The position numbers were made by a program, and so were the translations under genes. This document shows positions 44,260-52,080 of a DNA stretch of 64,000 nt, piece by piece. The notes beneath the pieces were generated by a model. It saw nothing but the letters and a program-made list of their open reading frames with translations, ran no database searches and had not been told where the DNA came from. Numbering within the stretch: the stretch's first letter is position 1; every line of letters starts with the position of its first letter. The stretch is from CALUVN01 sp944323595 (GTDB lineage: Bacteria > Cyanobacteriota > Vampirovibrionia > Gastranaerophilales > Gastranaerophilaceae), in NCBI GenBank assembly GCA_963931255.1, contig OZ006972.1, forward strand, positions 1 to 64,000, given 5' to 3'.

Positions 44260-44576
44260 TCTTCCAACAATACTTTTAACATTTTATAAGCCAGCTGCAT
44301 TTTTTCGTCAGGCATTGCATCCAAAATTTCCAGACATTCTTTGCGTAAATCTACAATATCCTTATGGTGTTCAAACATAAGCATTTCGTAATACTCTACG
44401 TTAAATACTCTGGAAAGTCTGTACAACAAGTCAAGTGACGGTAAAAATTTTCCGGTCTCTATTCTGCTGATGCTTTTTGAATCGACATCAACTCTGCAGG
44501 ACAGTTCTTCCTGTGTTAAGCCGGCTTTTTTACGAAGTTCTCTTATTCTTCTTCCAAATAAATTCTTTAAATTCAT
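44256..44576 (-). CDS. XRE-family DNA-binding regulator
   Basis: 106 residues. Residues 5-60 are a Cro/C1 helix-turn-helix: RIRELRKKAGLTQEELSCRV, DSKSISRIETGKFLPSLDL, LYRLSRVFNVEYYEM. The C-terminal half is acidic and Met/Leu-rich (EILDAMPDEKMQLAYKML), a likely dimerisation segment. Similar in length and layout to the regulator at 26615. The target is unknown; its stop overlaps the end of mutS2. Confidence 0.85.
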   Translation of the reverse strand: MNLKNLFGRRIRELRKKAGLTQEELSCRVDVDSKSISRIETGKFLPSLDLLYRLSRVFNVEYYEMLMFEHHKDIVDLRKECLEILDAMPDEKMQLAYKMLKVLLED

Positions 44577-44752
44577 TCAATACTTCCTTATCTTTTACAT
44601 TTTAATATTTTTACAAATCATTAACAAACTACGTATTAAGTGTATAATTATGCTAAATTCGCAGTAAAATGATATAAAATATTAGAAACATGTCTAATTG
44701 AAATTTATTAATTTTGATTTTAATATTGTCAAATTATTGAAAAGGAGGGTTA

Positions 44753-45730
44753 ATGTACAATGAAATGACAGTACTGTCAAGAAAAAATCAAATATTTTCA
44801 TTTAAAGACGTTGGATTTTATAATAAGTTCCGAATTTTTGGTAAAGAAATAAAATTGAAAAAGAAGATTTCTTATGATTACTATTATAAAGCTTTGAAAA
44901 AATGGTATAAGTATAAAACAAATGAAATTTTACAGCTAGAGCAACCTGAAAAATTTAATGAAAAAATTTTGTGGCTCTTAATGAACGATAAATCAGCATT
45001 AAAAAATCAATTATCAAACAGATTACATTTAAGAGATTACATATCCTCAAAAGCAGGTGACAAATATTTAATTCCACTTATAGGGGTTTGGGAAAATGCA
45101 GATGATATAGATTTTAACAGACTGCCGGAACAATATGTTGTCAAATCAATAAATACAGAGCTGCCAGATTATATTGTGAAGCAATCATCAAGAGAAGATT
45201 TAGTAAGACTTCACTATAAAATAAAAAAATATTTAAAAAGAGAATCGTCAGAAAATGATTATCTGCCATTTACAAAGAATAAATTGCCCTCCGGAGTAAT
45301 TATTGAAGAATATCTTGCCGCATCAGGTGAAGTATTAAATGAATATAAAGTCTGGTGTTTCAACGGAATCCCTTATTATGTAGGGATTGAAAACAACAAC
45401 GGAAAGAGAAAAACTCGCGATATATATGACATGGATTGGGAACTTCAAACCTTTGAATGTGATTATAAAAAATCAGGTATAATAGTTCCGCCTCCGGCAA
45501 ATATGCACAGAATGATTGATGCATGCAAAAGCTTGAGCAAAGATTTTTATTTTACGCAGATTAATTTCTATAACATAGATGAAAAGCTCTACATTTCAGA
45601 TATAAAATTTTGCCCGGATGGCGTTGTCACAAAAATTTTGCCGGCAGAATACAATTTAAAATTGGGAGAAATGTTGATAATACCTGTTGATAAGTTAAAA
45701 AATAAAAATTTGGAAAAAATTTGCGTATAA
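44753..45730 (+). CDS. TupA-like ATP-grasp protein
   Basis: 325 residues. The layout is that of the TupA-like ATPgrasp family, which is linked to cell-wall polymer or exopolysaccharide synthesis: PEKFNEKILWLLMNDKSALK near the start, KYLIPLIGVWENADDIDF, LPEQYVVKSINTEL (usual form LPxxFVLK), then GVIIEEYLAASGEVLNEYKV and FYNIDEKLYISDIKFCPDG for the C-terminal metal site. It is probably cytoplasmic. AAAGGAGGGTTA before the ATG gives a strong RBS. No glycosyltransferase genes lie next to it. Confidence 0.75.
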   Translation: MYNEMTVLSRKNQIFSFKDVGFYNKFRIFGKEIKLKKKISYDYYYKALKKWYKYKTNEILQLEQPEKFNEKILWLLMNDKSALKNQLSNRLHLRDYISSKAGDKYLIPLIGVWENADDIDFNRLPEQYVVKSINTELPDYIVKQSSREDLVRLHYKIKKYLKRESSENDYLPFTKNKLPSGVIIEEYLAASGEVLNEYKVWCFNGIPYYVGIENNNGKRKTRDIYDMDWELQTFECDYKKSGIIVPPPANMHRMIDACKSLSKDFYFTQINFYNIDEKLYISDIKFCPDGVVTKILPAEYNLKLGEMLIIPVDKLKNKNLEKICV

Positions 45731-45776
45731 CTACGGTTATGTGTTAAGATAAGGCTGAAAAGAGAGAGGTTGCCTT

Positions 45777-46940
45777 ATGGAATTAAAAGAAATAAGAGAA
45801 AAATACGAGATAGTAGATTTATTTTGTAAATTGGCGGAAATCCCATCCCCGTCACTTGAAGAACAAAAAGTTGCTGATTTTATAAAAGAATATTGCGCAG
45901 AAAACAATTTAAAATTTCAACAGGACAATTATGGCAATGTAATAATCAAAGTGGATGCAACAGATTGCTCTAAACAGCCTTTATTGCTCTCTGCACACAT
46001 GGATGTAATTGGTGATGATTCTCCTGTAGAGATATATTTAGATGGTGATTTATTACGGGCAAAAGGCAGAACACTCGGCGCAGATGACAAGATTGGAGTT
46101 GCTAATGCTCTATATTTAGCAAAAAAAATCACGGAAACTCCGGAAGAATCTCACGGCGGCTTGGAAATCGTGTTTACACGTGATGAGGAATCCGGTATGT
46201 CAGGTATAAGAAATCTTGATTTTTCAAAAATTAATTCCAAATACGTACTTGTACTGGACAGCGACAGTTTAGGTCAGCTAATGACAGCCGGCGCAAGTTA
46301 TACACAGGTAAAAATAACAGTAAAATCAGTCAAAGGTGGTCACTCAGGAATTGATATTGCTGATACATCAAGAAAAAATGCAGCAAAACTTATAGCAGAA
46401 CTTCTCGCACAAATGCCACAGGGCGTTTTTTATTCCAAAGACAATCAGGTTATTACTTCTTGTAATCTCGGCGGAATTAAGGCTGGCGATGTCAATGTAA
46501 CTAACATTATTAATCCGGAAGCCTGCGCAAGTTATTCAATTAGAAGCTCAAGCCGCGAAATGGAAGAAGCGTTAAAAAATGTTATGACAGAATGCATTAA
46601 AAAATTCAACAAACACTATGAAAATCTTGCCTCAGCTGAAATTGTGTTTGAAGAACATCTTCCGCCATTTGAAGAAGTTAAGGATGAATATATCCCGATT
46701 TTATTTGAAACAGTTGCAAAAAAATTAGGTATAACTCCGGAAATTTCATCTTTCCACGCAGGCGCGGAAACCCATATTTACGCCAACAATATTAATTCTA
46801 AAGGCGAAAAATTTGCACCGTATCTTGTCGGACTGGCAAATGTATGCAGTATGCACTCCTCTGATGAAAATGTTGAATATAACAGCATCTTACAGGGAGC
46901 AAAACTTTTAAAAGCTACGTTTGACGTCTATAATTCATAA
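45777..46940 (+). CDS. Peptidase T-like M20 aminopeptidase
   Basis: 387 residues of the M20 metallopeptidase family, PepT branch. Zinc-binding and catalytic motifs seen: LSAHMDVIGDD (H and D of the first metal site), TLGADDKIGVANAL (bridging Asp), FTRDEESGMSGIRN (catalytic Glu-Glu), LDSDSLG and, near the end, FHAGAETHIYA (last His). GAGAGG before the ATG. It probably cleaves the N-terminal residue from tripeptides in the cytoplasm. The two-domain layout with a dimerisation insert (GGHSGIDIADTSRKNAAKL) is complete. Confidence 0.88.
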   Translation: MELKEIREKYEIVDLFCKLAEIPSPSLEEQKVADFIKEYCAENNLKFQQDNYGNVIIKVDATDCSKQPLLLSAHMDVIGDDSPVEIYLDGDLLRAKGRTLGADDKIGVANALYLAKKITETPEESHGGLEIVFTRDEESGMSGIRNLDFSKINSKYVLVLDSDSLGQLMTAGASYTQVKITVKSVKGGHSGIDIADTSRKNAAKLIAELLAQMPQGVFYSKDNQVITSCNLGGIKAGDVNVTNIINPEACASYSIRSSSREMEEALKNVMTECIKKFNKHYENLASAEIVFEEHLPPFEEVKDEYIPILFETVAKKLGITPEISSFHAGAETHIYANNINSKGEKFAPYLVGLANVCSMHSSDENVEYNSILQGAKLLKATFDVYNS

Positions 46941-47046
46941 CCAGTCAACGATATGACAGTATAAAATGGTGAATAATACACATCATCAGTCAATTACACA
47001 GTCTGTGATTAGAATATTGCTTATAATACAGGCACTAATTCCAGCT

Positions 47047-47115
47047 TGAAGACTCGTACTGATGCAAACATAATGTTTGGACCTCACCCCTACCCCTCTC
47101 CTTAGTAGGAGAGGA
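47047..47115. repeat. Dispersed repeat with CCTCACCCCTACCCC, copy 3
   Basis: GAAGACTCGTACTGATGCAA at the left, then ACCTCACCCCTACCCCTCTC and CTTAGTAGGAGAGG. The word GAATCGTACTGATACAAACTG is repeated at 47203-47221, and related words are found near 39502 and 34575. The 46941-47347 gap holds no gene. Confidence 0.65.
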
Positions 47116-47227
47116 ATACAGTTTATACAAAAAAGCTGCTATTTTAAATATTTCAAAGCTCCTTGAATATTTAATGCAGGCGCCAACGCCGATATTAAAG
47201 AATCGTACTGATACAAACTGTTTACGC

Positions 47228-47255
47228 AAAAAAAAAGACCTTGGTATTCAAGGCC
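47228..47255 (-). terminator. Terminator of the thioredoxin-like gene
   Basis: On the minus strand GGCCTTG, loop AATA, CCAAGGTC followed by a run of nine T. It lies about 90 bp past the stop of the gene at 47348. Confidence 0.7.
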
Positions 47256-47347
47256 TATCCGTTTAAATAAGAAGAGAGAGCTTTATATTTATATAAAGTC
47301 ATCTCATTCTAAAAAATTGCTAGTTTTGATGTAAATATTAAGAAATA

Positions 47348-47830
47348 TTAAGATTTTTTATCTAATAAATCTCTTATTCTTAAATATCTGTCAAATTCAA
47401 CGCGTAATTTTTTTAAGTCGCCGTAAATCCCATTTGTTAAATGTATTTTGTTGTCGTATTTCGGATCAAGTATGTACATTGTCGGATATCCCGTTATTGC
47501 GGCATCTTCTACAAGATTTTTCATATCAGGATTTTCAGCGTTTATCATTACCAGATTATACTGGTCTTTATATATTTTTTCCAGAGTTTTATACTTAGGC
47601 ATAAATCTCATACAGTAACCGCACCAGTCAACATAAAATAAGGCTATCATCGGTCTGTCACTTTTAACAGCTTCATCATAAGTTATTCCTATTTTGTAAT
47701 CTGACGGAACTTCTTTTTTATCCATTATCCCGCCGGCGTATGAATATGTTGCCGCCAGCCCGCACAAAATTATGATAGCTGTTGCCATTGATATAATTAT
47801 TTTTTTATTTTTTTCAAAAAATTTTAACAT
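47348..47830 (-). CDS. Membrane-anchored thioredoxin-like protein
   Basis: 160 residues from the ATG at 47830. An N-terminal anchor (IIISMATAIIILCGLAATY) leads to a thioredoxin fold outside the membrane: PMIALFYVDWCGYCMRFMP with the redox motif CGYC, then LVMINAENPDMKNLVEDA and ITGYPTMYILDP with the cis-Pro loop. Family members reduce or oxidise periplasmic disulfides, for instance in cytochrome or envelope protein maturation. No partner such as CcdA/DsbD is in the window. The redox direction is unknown. Confidence 0.85.
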   Translation of the reverse strand: MLKFFEKNKKIIISMATAIIILCGLAATYSYAGGIMDKKEVPSDYKIGITYDEAVKSDRPMIALFYVDWCGYCMRFMPKYKTLEKIYKDQYNLVMINAENPDMKNLVEDAAITGYPTMYILDPKYDNKIHLTNGIYGDLKKLRVEFDRYLRIRDLLDKKS

Positions 47831-47979
47831 GCCCTTTTCCCCCTTATAATCTTGATTATACACCAAATTTTCAAATTATAAAAAAATTCATCTTTACAAT
47901 TCGTTACAAACACTTGAAATTTGTATATAAATAGTATATACTTAATATATAACATATCTGTTTTGTATAAGTCCCAAAC

Positions 47980-48094
47980 TATTTTTAGATGAGAGAGTCT
48001 GGAAATGGTAAAGTCAGTCTGAGGAAACTCGGATGGCAGCGCGGAGAGAATTTGTGCTGCAAAAGTGTAAGTAAATAGAAGGAGTTTAAGATTT
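47980..48094 (+). promoter_or_regulatory. Structured 5' leader of the sigma-factor gene
   Basis: Two strong hairpins: CTGAG-GAAA-CTCGG (48019-48032, GNRA tetraloop) and a 7-bp stem GCAGCGC / GTGCTGC (48036-48060). GAAGGAG lies before the ATG. Upstream sequence (47930-47965) is rich in TATA words. It matches none of the riboswitch classes I know, so it may be a novel leader or a transcript-stability element. Confidence 0.45.
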
Positions 48095-49009
48095 ATGGCA
48101 AAGAATACCCCGATTAAGATGAAGAAGGCATCATCAAAATCAAATCCCGCAAAGTATGAAGTACTATCAGACGCAAATGACAGTGTACTAACAGCTTATT
48201 TAAGAGAGATTGCGGATTATCCGTCACTGAGTCCTGCCGAAGAAAGAGCTGTAGCAAAACTGGCAAAAGAAGGGGATATTGAAGCAAAAAAACGTCTGAT
48301 ACAGGCAAATTTAAAACTGGTTGTTACAATTTCCAAAAAGGCAATTCACATGTCAGCACTTCCGCTCATAGATTTAATACAGGAAGGCAATTTAGGGTTG
48401 ATGATTGCAGCTGACAAATTTAATTACAAACTTGGTTATAAGTTTTCGACATACGCAGGCTGGTGGATTAAGCAGTCAATGTTCAAGGCAATTTCAGAAC
48501 AGTCACACTGCATGAAAATCCCTGTCTACATTCAAGAAACTCTCTCTAAATTCTCGAAAGTAAAATCAGAAATGGAGAAGCAGTATGGATGTCAGGTCAA
48601 AAATGCCGATGTTGCTAAAAAAATGGATGTACCGGCTGATAAGATTGAAACTTTTCTTTCAGCTTACACGAAAACTATCTCAATCGAAAGCGGTCTTGAA
48701 CGAGCCAACGGAGACGAGCTCAATGTAGCAGATATACTTGAAGATACAAAAGCTTCAGTAACCGCAGCCGTTGAGTATGATAATTTGAAAAACGATATAG
48801 AAATGGTCGTTTCAACACTGAAAGAAAGAGAGCAAGAAGTTGTTAAAATGCGTTACGGACTTGGAGATTCAACCAGATATACACTGGAAGAAATCGGCAA
48901 CATCTACGGTGTTACAAAAGAATGCATAAGGCAGACTGAACTCAGAGCATTAAAAAAACTGAGGATGTCAGCTTTGGGACAGGAAATTTTATCCTGCTAT
49001 ATAGGTTAA
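48095..49009 (+). CDS. RNA polymerase sigma-70 family factor
   Basis: 304 residues. Region 1.2 (DSVLTAYLREIADYPSLSP), region 2 (LIQANLKLVVTISKKA; LIDLIQEGNLGLM; YKFSTYAGWWIKQSM), region 3 (MKIPVYIQETLSKFSKV) and region 4 (KMRYGLGDSTRYTLEEIG; TKECIRQTELRALKKLR) are all present. The short N-terminus and lack of the non-conserved region suggest a group 2 factor of the type common in cyanobacteria, not the housekeeping sigma. It has a structured leader and its own terminator. Regulon unknown. Confidence 0.93.
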   Translation: MAKNTPIKMKKASSKSNPAKYEVLSDANDSVLTAYLREIADYPSLSPAEERAVAKLAKEGDIEAKKRLIQANLKLVVTISKKAIHMSALPLIDLIQEGNLGLMIAADKFNYKLGYKFSTYAGWWIKQSMFKAISEQSHCMKIPVYIQETLSKFSKVKSEMEKQYGCQVKNADVAKKMDVPADKIETFLSAYTKTISIESGLERANGDELNVADILEDTKASVTAAVEYDNLKNDIEMVVSTLKEREQEVVKMRYGLGDSTRYTLEEIGNIYGVTKECIRQTELRALKKLRMSALGQEILSCYIG

Positions 49010-49053
49010 AATATGTTTCTCGTGTGAAAATCTCGTATATATCTAGTTTATTT

Positions 49054-49090
49054 AATCGTCACAAAACCTCGCAAGTGGCGATTTTATTTT
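49054..49090 (+). terminator. Terminator after the sigma-factor gene
   Basis: AATCGTCAC, loop of 12 nt, GTGGCGATT, then TTATTTT. The stem contains one G-T pair. Confidence 0.75.
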
Positions 49091-49108
49091 GCCTACAGTA
49101 AATGAATG

Positions 49109-49136
49109 TTTACTTTTGAGAAAAAAGCATTAAGAT
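49109..49136 (+). promoter_or_regulatory. Promoter for a leaderless mRNA (exported protein)
   Basis: TTTACT at 49109-49114, 16-bp spacer, TAAGAT at 49131-49136, exactly 6 nt before the ATG at 49143. No Shine-Dalgarno. Confidence 0.45.
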
Positions 49137-49142
49137 AATTAT

Positions 49143-49679
49143 ATGAAAAAAATATTATTACTTTTTGTATTTATACTCATATTCACTCCGTTACAGTCCG
49201 CTCAAGCCGAAGACGGAGACATGTGGGATTACTTCGGTGATCAGAACGTTTACGGACAGAAACCGGTTTCTGATAAAGAGTTTGAGGAAACAGTACAACG
49301 GCTTGAGGAGAAAAAAAATAAAACAAAAAAAATGAAAGGTGAAAGCTTCCATCAGGGGAATGAAACCGAATTTCTGACCAAAGTTCCAACAGAACTGCCC
49401 ATCCTGAGTATTCCTGTTGTCCTGAAACTTACAGATAATGTGCAGCTTCCAATCGGACATTATCAGGTTCAGGGTGCCAAAAAAGACGGAAAAGTCTCGC
49501 TTAAACTATATCAGGCACATTATCTTATTGCAGAGCTGCCGGCAAAAGAAACAAATGATGATTTTGGACATGATACAGTAAATTTCGTCAACCTAGACAC
49601 TCTTAATGACAATCAGGTTATAATAGAATATGGCTCAGTTGATTTCAATGCCTACGCTATAATGGATTTGGCGCAATAA
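49143..49679 (+). CDS. Exported hypothetical protein
   Basis: 178 residues. MKKILLLFVFILIFTPLQSA with QA is a signal peptide, cleaved probably after AQA. The mature part starts acidic (EDGDMWDYFGDQNVYGQ), has a Lys/Glu helical linker, and ends in a strand-rich region (VVLKLTDNVQLPIGHYQVQG; VSLKLYQAHYLIAELPAK). No lipobox and no recognised family. It is followed 54 bp later by deoB in the same direction. Confidence 0.7.
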   Translation: MKKILLLFVFILIFTPLQSAQAEDGDMWDYFGDQNVYGQKPVSDKEFEETVQRLEEKKNKTKKMKGESFHQGNETEFLTKVPTELPILSIPVVLKLTDNVQLPIGHYQVQGAKKDGKVSLKLYQAHYLIAELPAKETNDDFGHDTVNFVNLDTLNDNQVIIEYGSVDFNAYAIMDLAQ

Positions 49680-49733
49680 GTTTTTTGTGTTAAAATGCTT
49701 GTGGTCAGTGTAGATTATAAGGAATTTTGAAAA

Positions 49734-50906
49734 GTGAAAAGAGCTGTAATTATTGTAATAGACTCCTGTGGCATCGGTGCGATGGAAGACTGCAGGGAAT
49801 ATAACGATGTACCGGAATGTAATACTTTAAAAAATGTGTGTGAATTTAACAATGGTTTAGATTTACCGAATTTAGCAAGATTAGGTTTGGGCAAAATTCA
49901 GCATTTTAAAGGAGTTGAAGATGTTTCCAATCCTATAGGACAATACGGAACTCTTATAGAAAAATCAAAAGGTAAAGATACAACAACAGGTCACTGGGAA
50001 ATTATGGGACAGGTACTGGATAAACCATTTGCCACATTTCCGGACGGTTTTCCCGACGAATTAATAGAAAAATTTATAGAAGAAACAGGCTGCGGCGGAG
50101 TGCTTGCTAATTGTCCTGCCAGCGGCACTGCTATTATTGAAAAGTTAAATGACGAACACCACGCTACAAAATTTCCTATTGTTTACACTTCTGCCGACAG
50201 CGTTTTCCAAATTGCACTGGACACTGACATGATTCCGCTGGAAACACTTTATAAATGGTGCGAAATTGCCAGAAAAATTCTTGATGACGGCGGGTACAAT
50301 GTTTCCCGTGTTATTGCAAGACCTTATAAAATAATTGACGGCAAACCGACAAGAATATCAAAAGACAGACGCGATTATTCCATGGTGCCGAAACATACTC
50401 TTTTAAACGATGTAAAAGAAAAAGGCGGCAGGGTCATCGGTATAGGCAAAATTGAAGATATTTTCTCAAAATCAGGTATTACCCATGCAATTCATACAGG
50501 GTCTAACAAAGAAGGGCTTGAGTTGACCTTAAAGGCTATCCGCAATCAACTTCCGCTTGAAGATATTGCTTATGAAAAAAATAAATCCTATGCAGATTTT
50601 GATATAATTTTCACCAATCTTGTCGACACCGACATGCTTTTCGGACACAGAAATGATGCAAAAGGCTATGGCAATGCACTTGAAGAAATTGACAGATATA
50701 TGTCTGATATTCTTTCTTCACTAAATGAAGACGATTTGCTGATTGTAACGGCAGACCACGGCTGTGATCCGACGGTTGAGGGTACCGACCATACCAGAGA
50801 AAAAGTTTTCCTTTTAATGTATAATAAGCAAATCCAGCCGAAAAATCTCGGTACGATTACAGGATTTGATTGTATAGCAAACTTCATAAAAGACTGGATA
50901 TTTTAA
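49734..50906 (+). CDS. deoB: Phosphopentomutase
   Basis: 390 residues, the normal length of DeoB. It interconverts (deoxy)ribose 1-phosphate and 5-phosphate in nucleoside salvage; a cytoplasmic manganese enzyme. Alkaline-phosphatase-superfamily metal motifs: VIDSCGIGAMED, KDTTTGHWEIMG (the active-site Thr), ADSVFQIA, NLVDTDMLFGHRND, VTADHGCDPTVEG and DHTREKV. The GTG start at 49734 is supported by AAGGA 10 nt upstream. No other nucleoside-salvage genes are adjacent. Confidence 0.95.
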   Translation: MKRAVIIVIDSCGIGAMEDCREYNDVPECNTLKNVCEFNNGLDLPNLARLGLGKIQHFKGVEDVSNPIGQYGTLIEKSKGKDTTTGHWEIMGQVLDKPFATFPDGFPDELIEKFIEETGCGGVLANCPASGTAIIEKLNDEHHATKFPIVYTSADSVFQIALDTDMIPLETLYKWCEIARKILDDGGYNVSRVIARPYKIIDGKPTRISKDRRDYSMVPKHTLLNDVKEKGGRVIGIGKIEDIFSKSGITHAIHTGSNKEGLELTLKAIRNQLPLEDIAYEKNKSYADFDIIFTNLVDTDMLFGHRNDAKGYGNALEEIDRYMSDILSSLNEDDLLIVTADHGCDPTVEGTDHTREKVFLLMYNKQIQPKNLGTITGFDCIANFIKDWIF

Positions 50907-50975
50907 AATGTTTGTTTTATAATCTGTATGTGAAATTAAATTTTCACTAAGTATAAAAAAATAAGGAGAAATGAA

Positions 50976-51152
50976 ATGACAGTAAAAATTAATGATGGTT
51001 GCATTGCATGCGGCGCTTGCGAATCAATTTGCGATGCTGTATTTAAAGTTGAAGATGTAGCTACAGTTAATCAAGCAGCAGTTGCTGATAATATGGATTG
51101 TGTAAAAGAAGCTGCTGATTCTTGCCCTGTTGGCGTTATCGAAATTGAATAG
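50976..51152 (+). CDS. Small ferredoxin
   Basis: 58 residues, MTVKINDGCIACGACESICD at the start. CIACGACESIC and, near the end, CVKEAADSCPVG give the ligands for [4Fe-4S] binding; the second motif is a reduced version of the clostridial 2[4Fe-4S] form, so one cluster is likely. It is cytoplasmic and could be an electron acceptor for PFOR. An AAGGAG lies 9 nt before the ATG; an ATG 5 bp upstream is out of frame and stops after two codons. A terminator follows 25 bp after the stop. Confidence 0.85.
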   Translation: MTVKINDGCIACGACESICDAVFKVEDVATVNQAAVADNMDCVKEAADSCPVGVIEIE

Positions 51153-51177
51153 TTAAAATAATTCAAATAAATTATAA

Positions 51178-51211
51178 AAAGCCGGTCTTAATAAATTAAG
51201 CCGGCTTTTTG
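51178..51211 (+). terminator. Terminator after the ferredoxin gene
   Basis: AAAGCCGG, loop of about 15 nt, CCGGCTTTTT. Perfect stem with T-run. Confidence 0.85.
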
Positions 51212-51264
51212 TATAGTATACTCGTAATAAATTGTTACAATCAATGTTAGTACTTATATAATAA

Positions 51265-52029
51265 GCGTTTCTGACTAATCTCCATAAGCTTCAATGTTCA
51301 TTACAAGCAATAGTAATTGAATATGATACCATTTATGTTGATAAAGTTGTAAATGATACTATATATATATCTAAGGAAGAACAACTTGCAGCCCAACGGC
51401 GGGAGCAAATCAAAAAAGTTGCCAACAACATAGTCAGCCAATTATATAAATCAATTGATGGACTCGGAACAGATGATGAATTGTTTGAAAAAACTTTAAA
51501 TCGTATTAACAAGGATAATATTCTTGAAGTAATGGAAGAATGGGATAGAACATGCGGCAAAGAATACGGAGAGACATTCTTTGAATCATTCTTAGGAGAT
51601 GCTGATTCTATTCAACGTAAAGAATATGGGGCAAAACTTATGAATGCTCTTGTTGCAAGAGCGAATGAAATTGGAGGGGATGATAACGACATTGAAATCA
51701 GATTGCAGGATTTTAATAAAGAACTTAATTCAAAATTATTTGTCAATAATTCTAAATTGGCAGACATATTCAATACAATAGCATATGACCCTAAATTATT
51801 CCTGTAACCTGCTGAAGCTAAAAAAGCTAAACAAAACGTATATACGCCTCTTGATAAACCGATAATCTTTGATACAGGCAAAGTAGAACTTCAGCGGCAA
51901 ACAGGTGTCGATGAGAACGGAAATCCGGTATATGAGGTAATTCATTTGCAAAAAGTTGAATACAATGAAATTCCGGATGAACCGGTTTATCCGATAAACG
52001 GTGAAATATATCGTGAAGTTAAAGAATAA
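51265..52029 (+). pseudogene. Annexin-like gene remnant with an in-frame stop
   Basis: A frame with no start codon runs from the double stop near 51259 to 52029, broken only by TAA at 51805. Read through, it encodes about 255 residues. The region VSQLYKSIDGLGTDDELFEK is close to the annexin repeat motif (K-x-I/M-x-G-L-G-T-D-E/D), followed by LNRINKDNILEVMEEWDR and SIQRKEYGAKLMNAL. The C-terminal 74 codons after the TAA are also coding-like (VYTPLDKPIIFDTGKVELQ) and end in EYNEIPDEPVYPING then IYREVKE. Loss of the 5' end and the TAA indicate decay. Readthrough cannot be excluded. Confidence 0.6.
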
Positions 52030-52030
52030 A

Positions 52031-52063
52031 AAAACGGCTCAAGTAAAAACTTGAGCCGTTTTT
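52031..52063. terminator. Bidirectional terminator
   Basis: AAAACGGCTCAAG, loop TAAAAA, CTTGAGCCGTTTTT. It serves the annexin-like remnant on the plus strand and the PEPCK gene on the minus strand, 18 bp beyond the PEPCK stop. Confidence 0.85.
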
Positions 52064-52080
52064 ATTTGTTATAAACTGAA

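Noticed and set aside
47980..48094. Sigma-factor leader as a cobalamin, c-di-GMP or THF riboswitch
   Set aside because: The conserved core sequences of those classes are absent.
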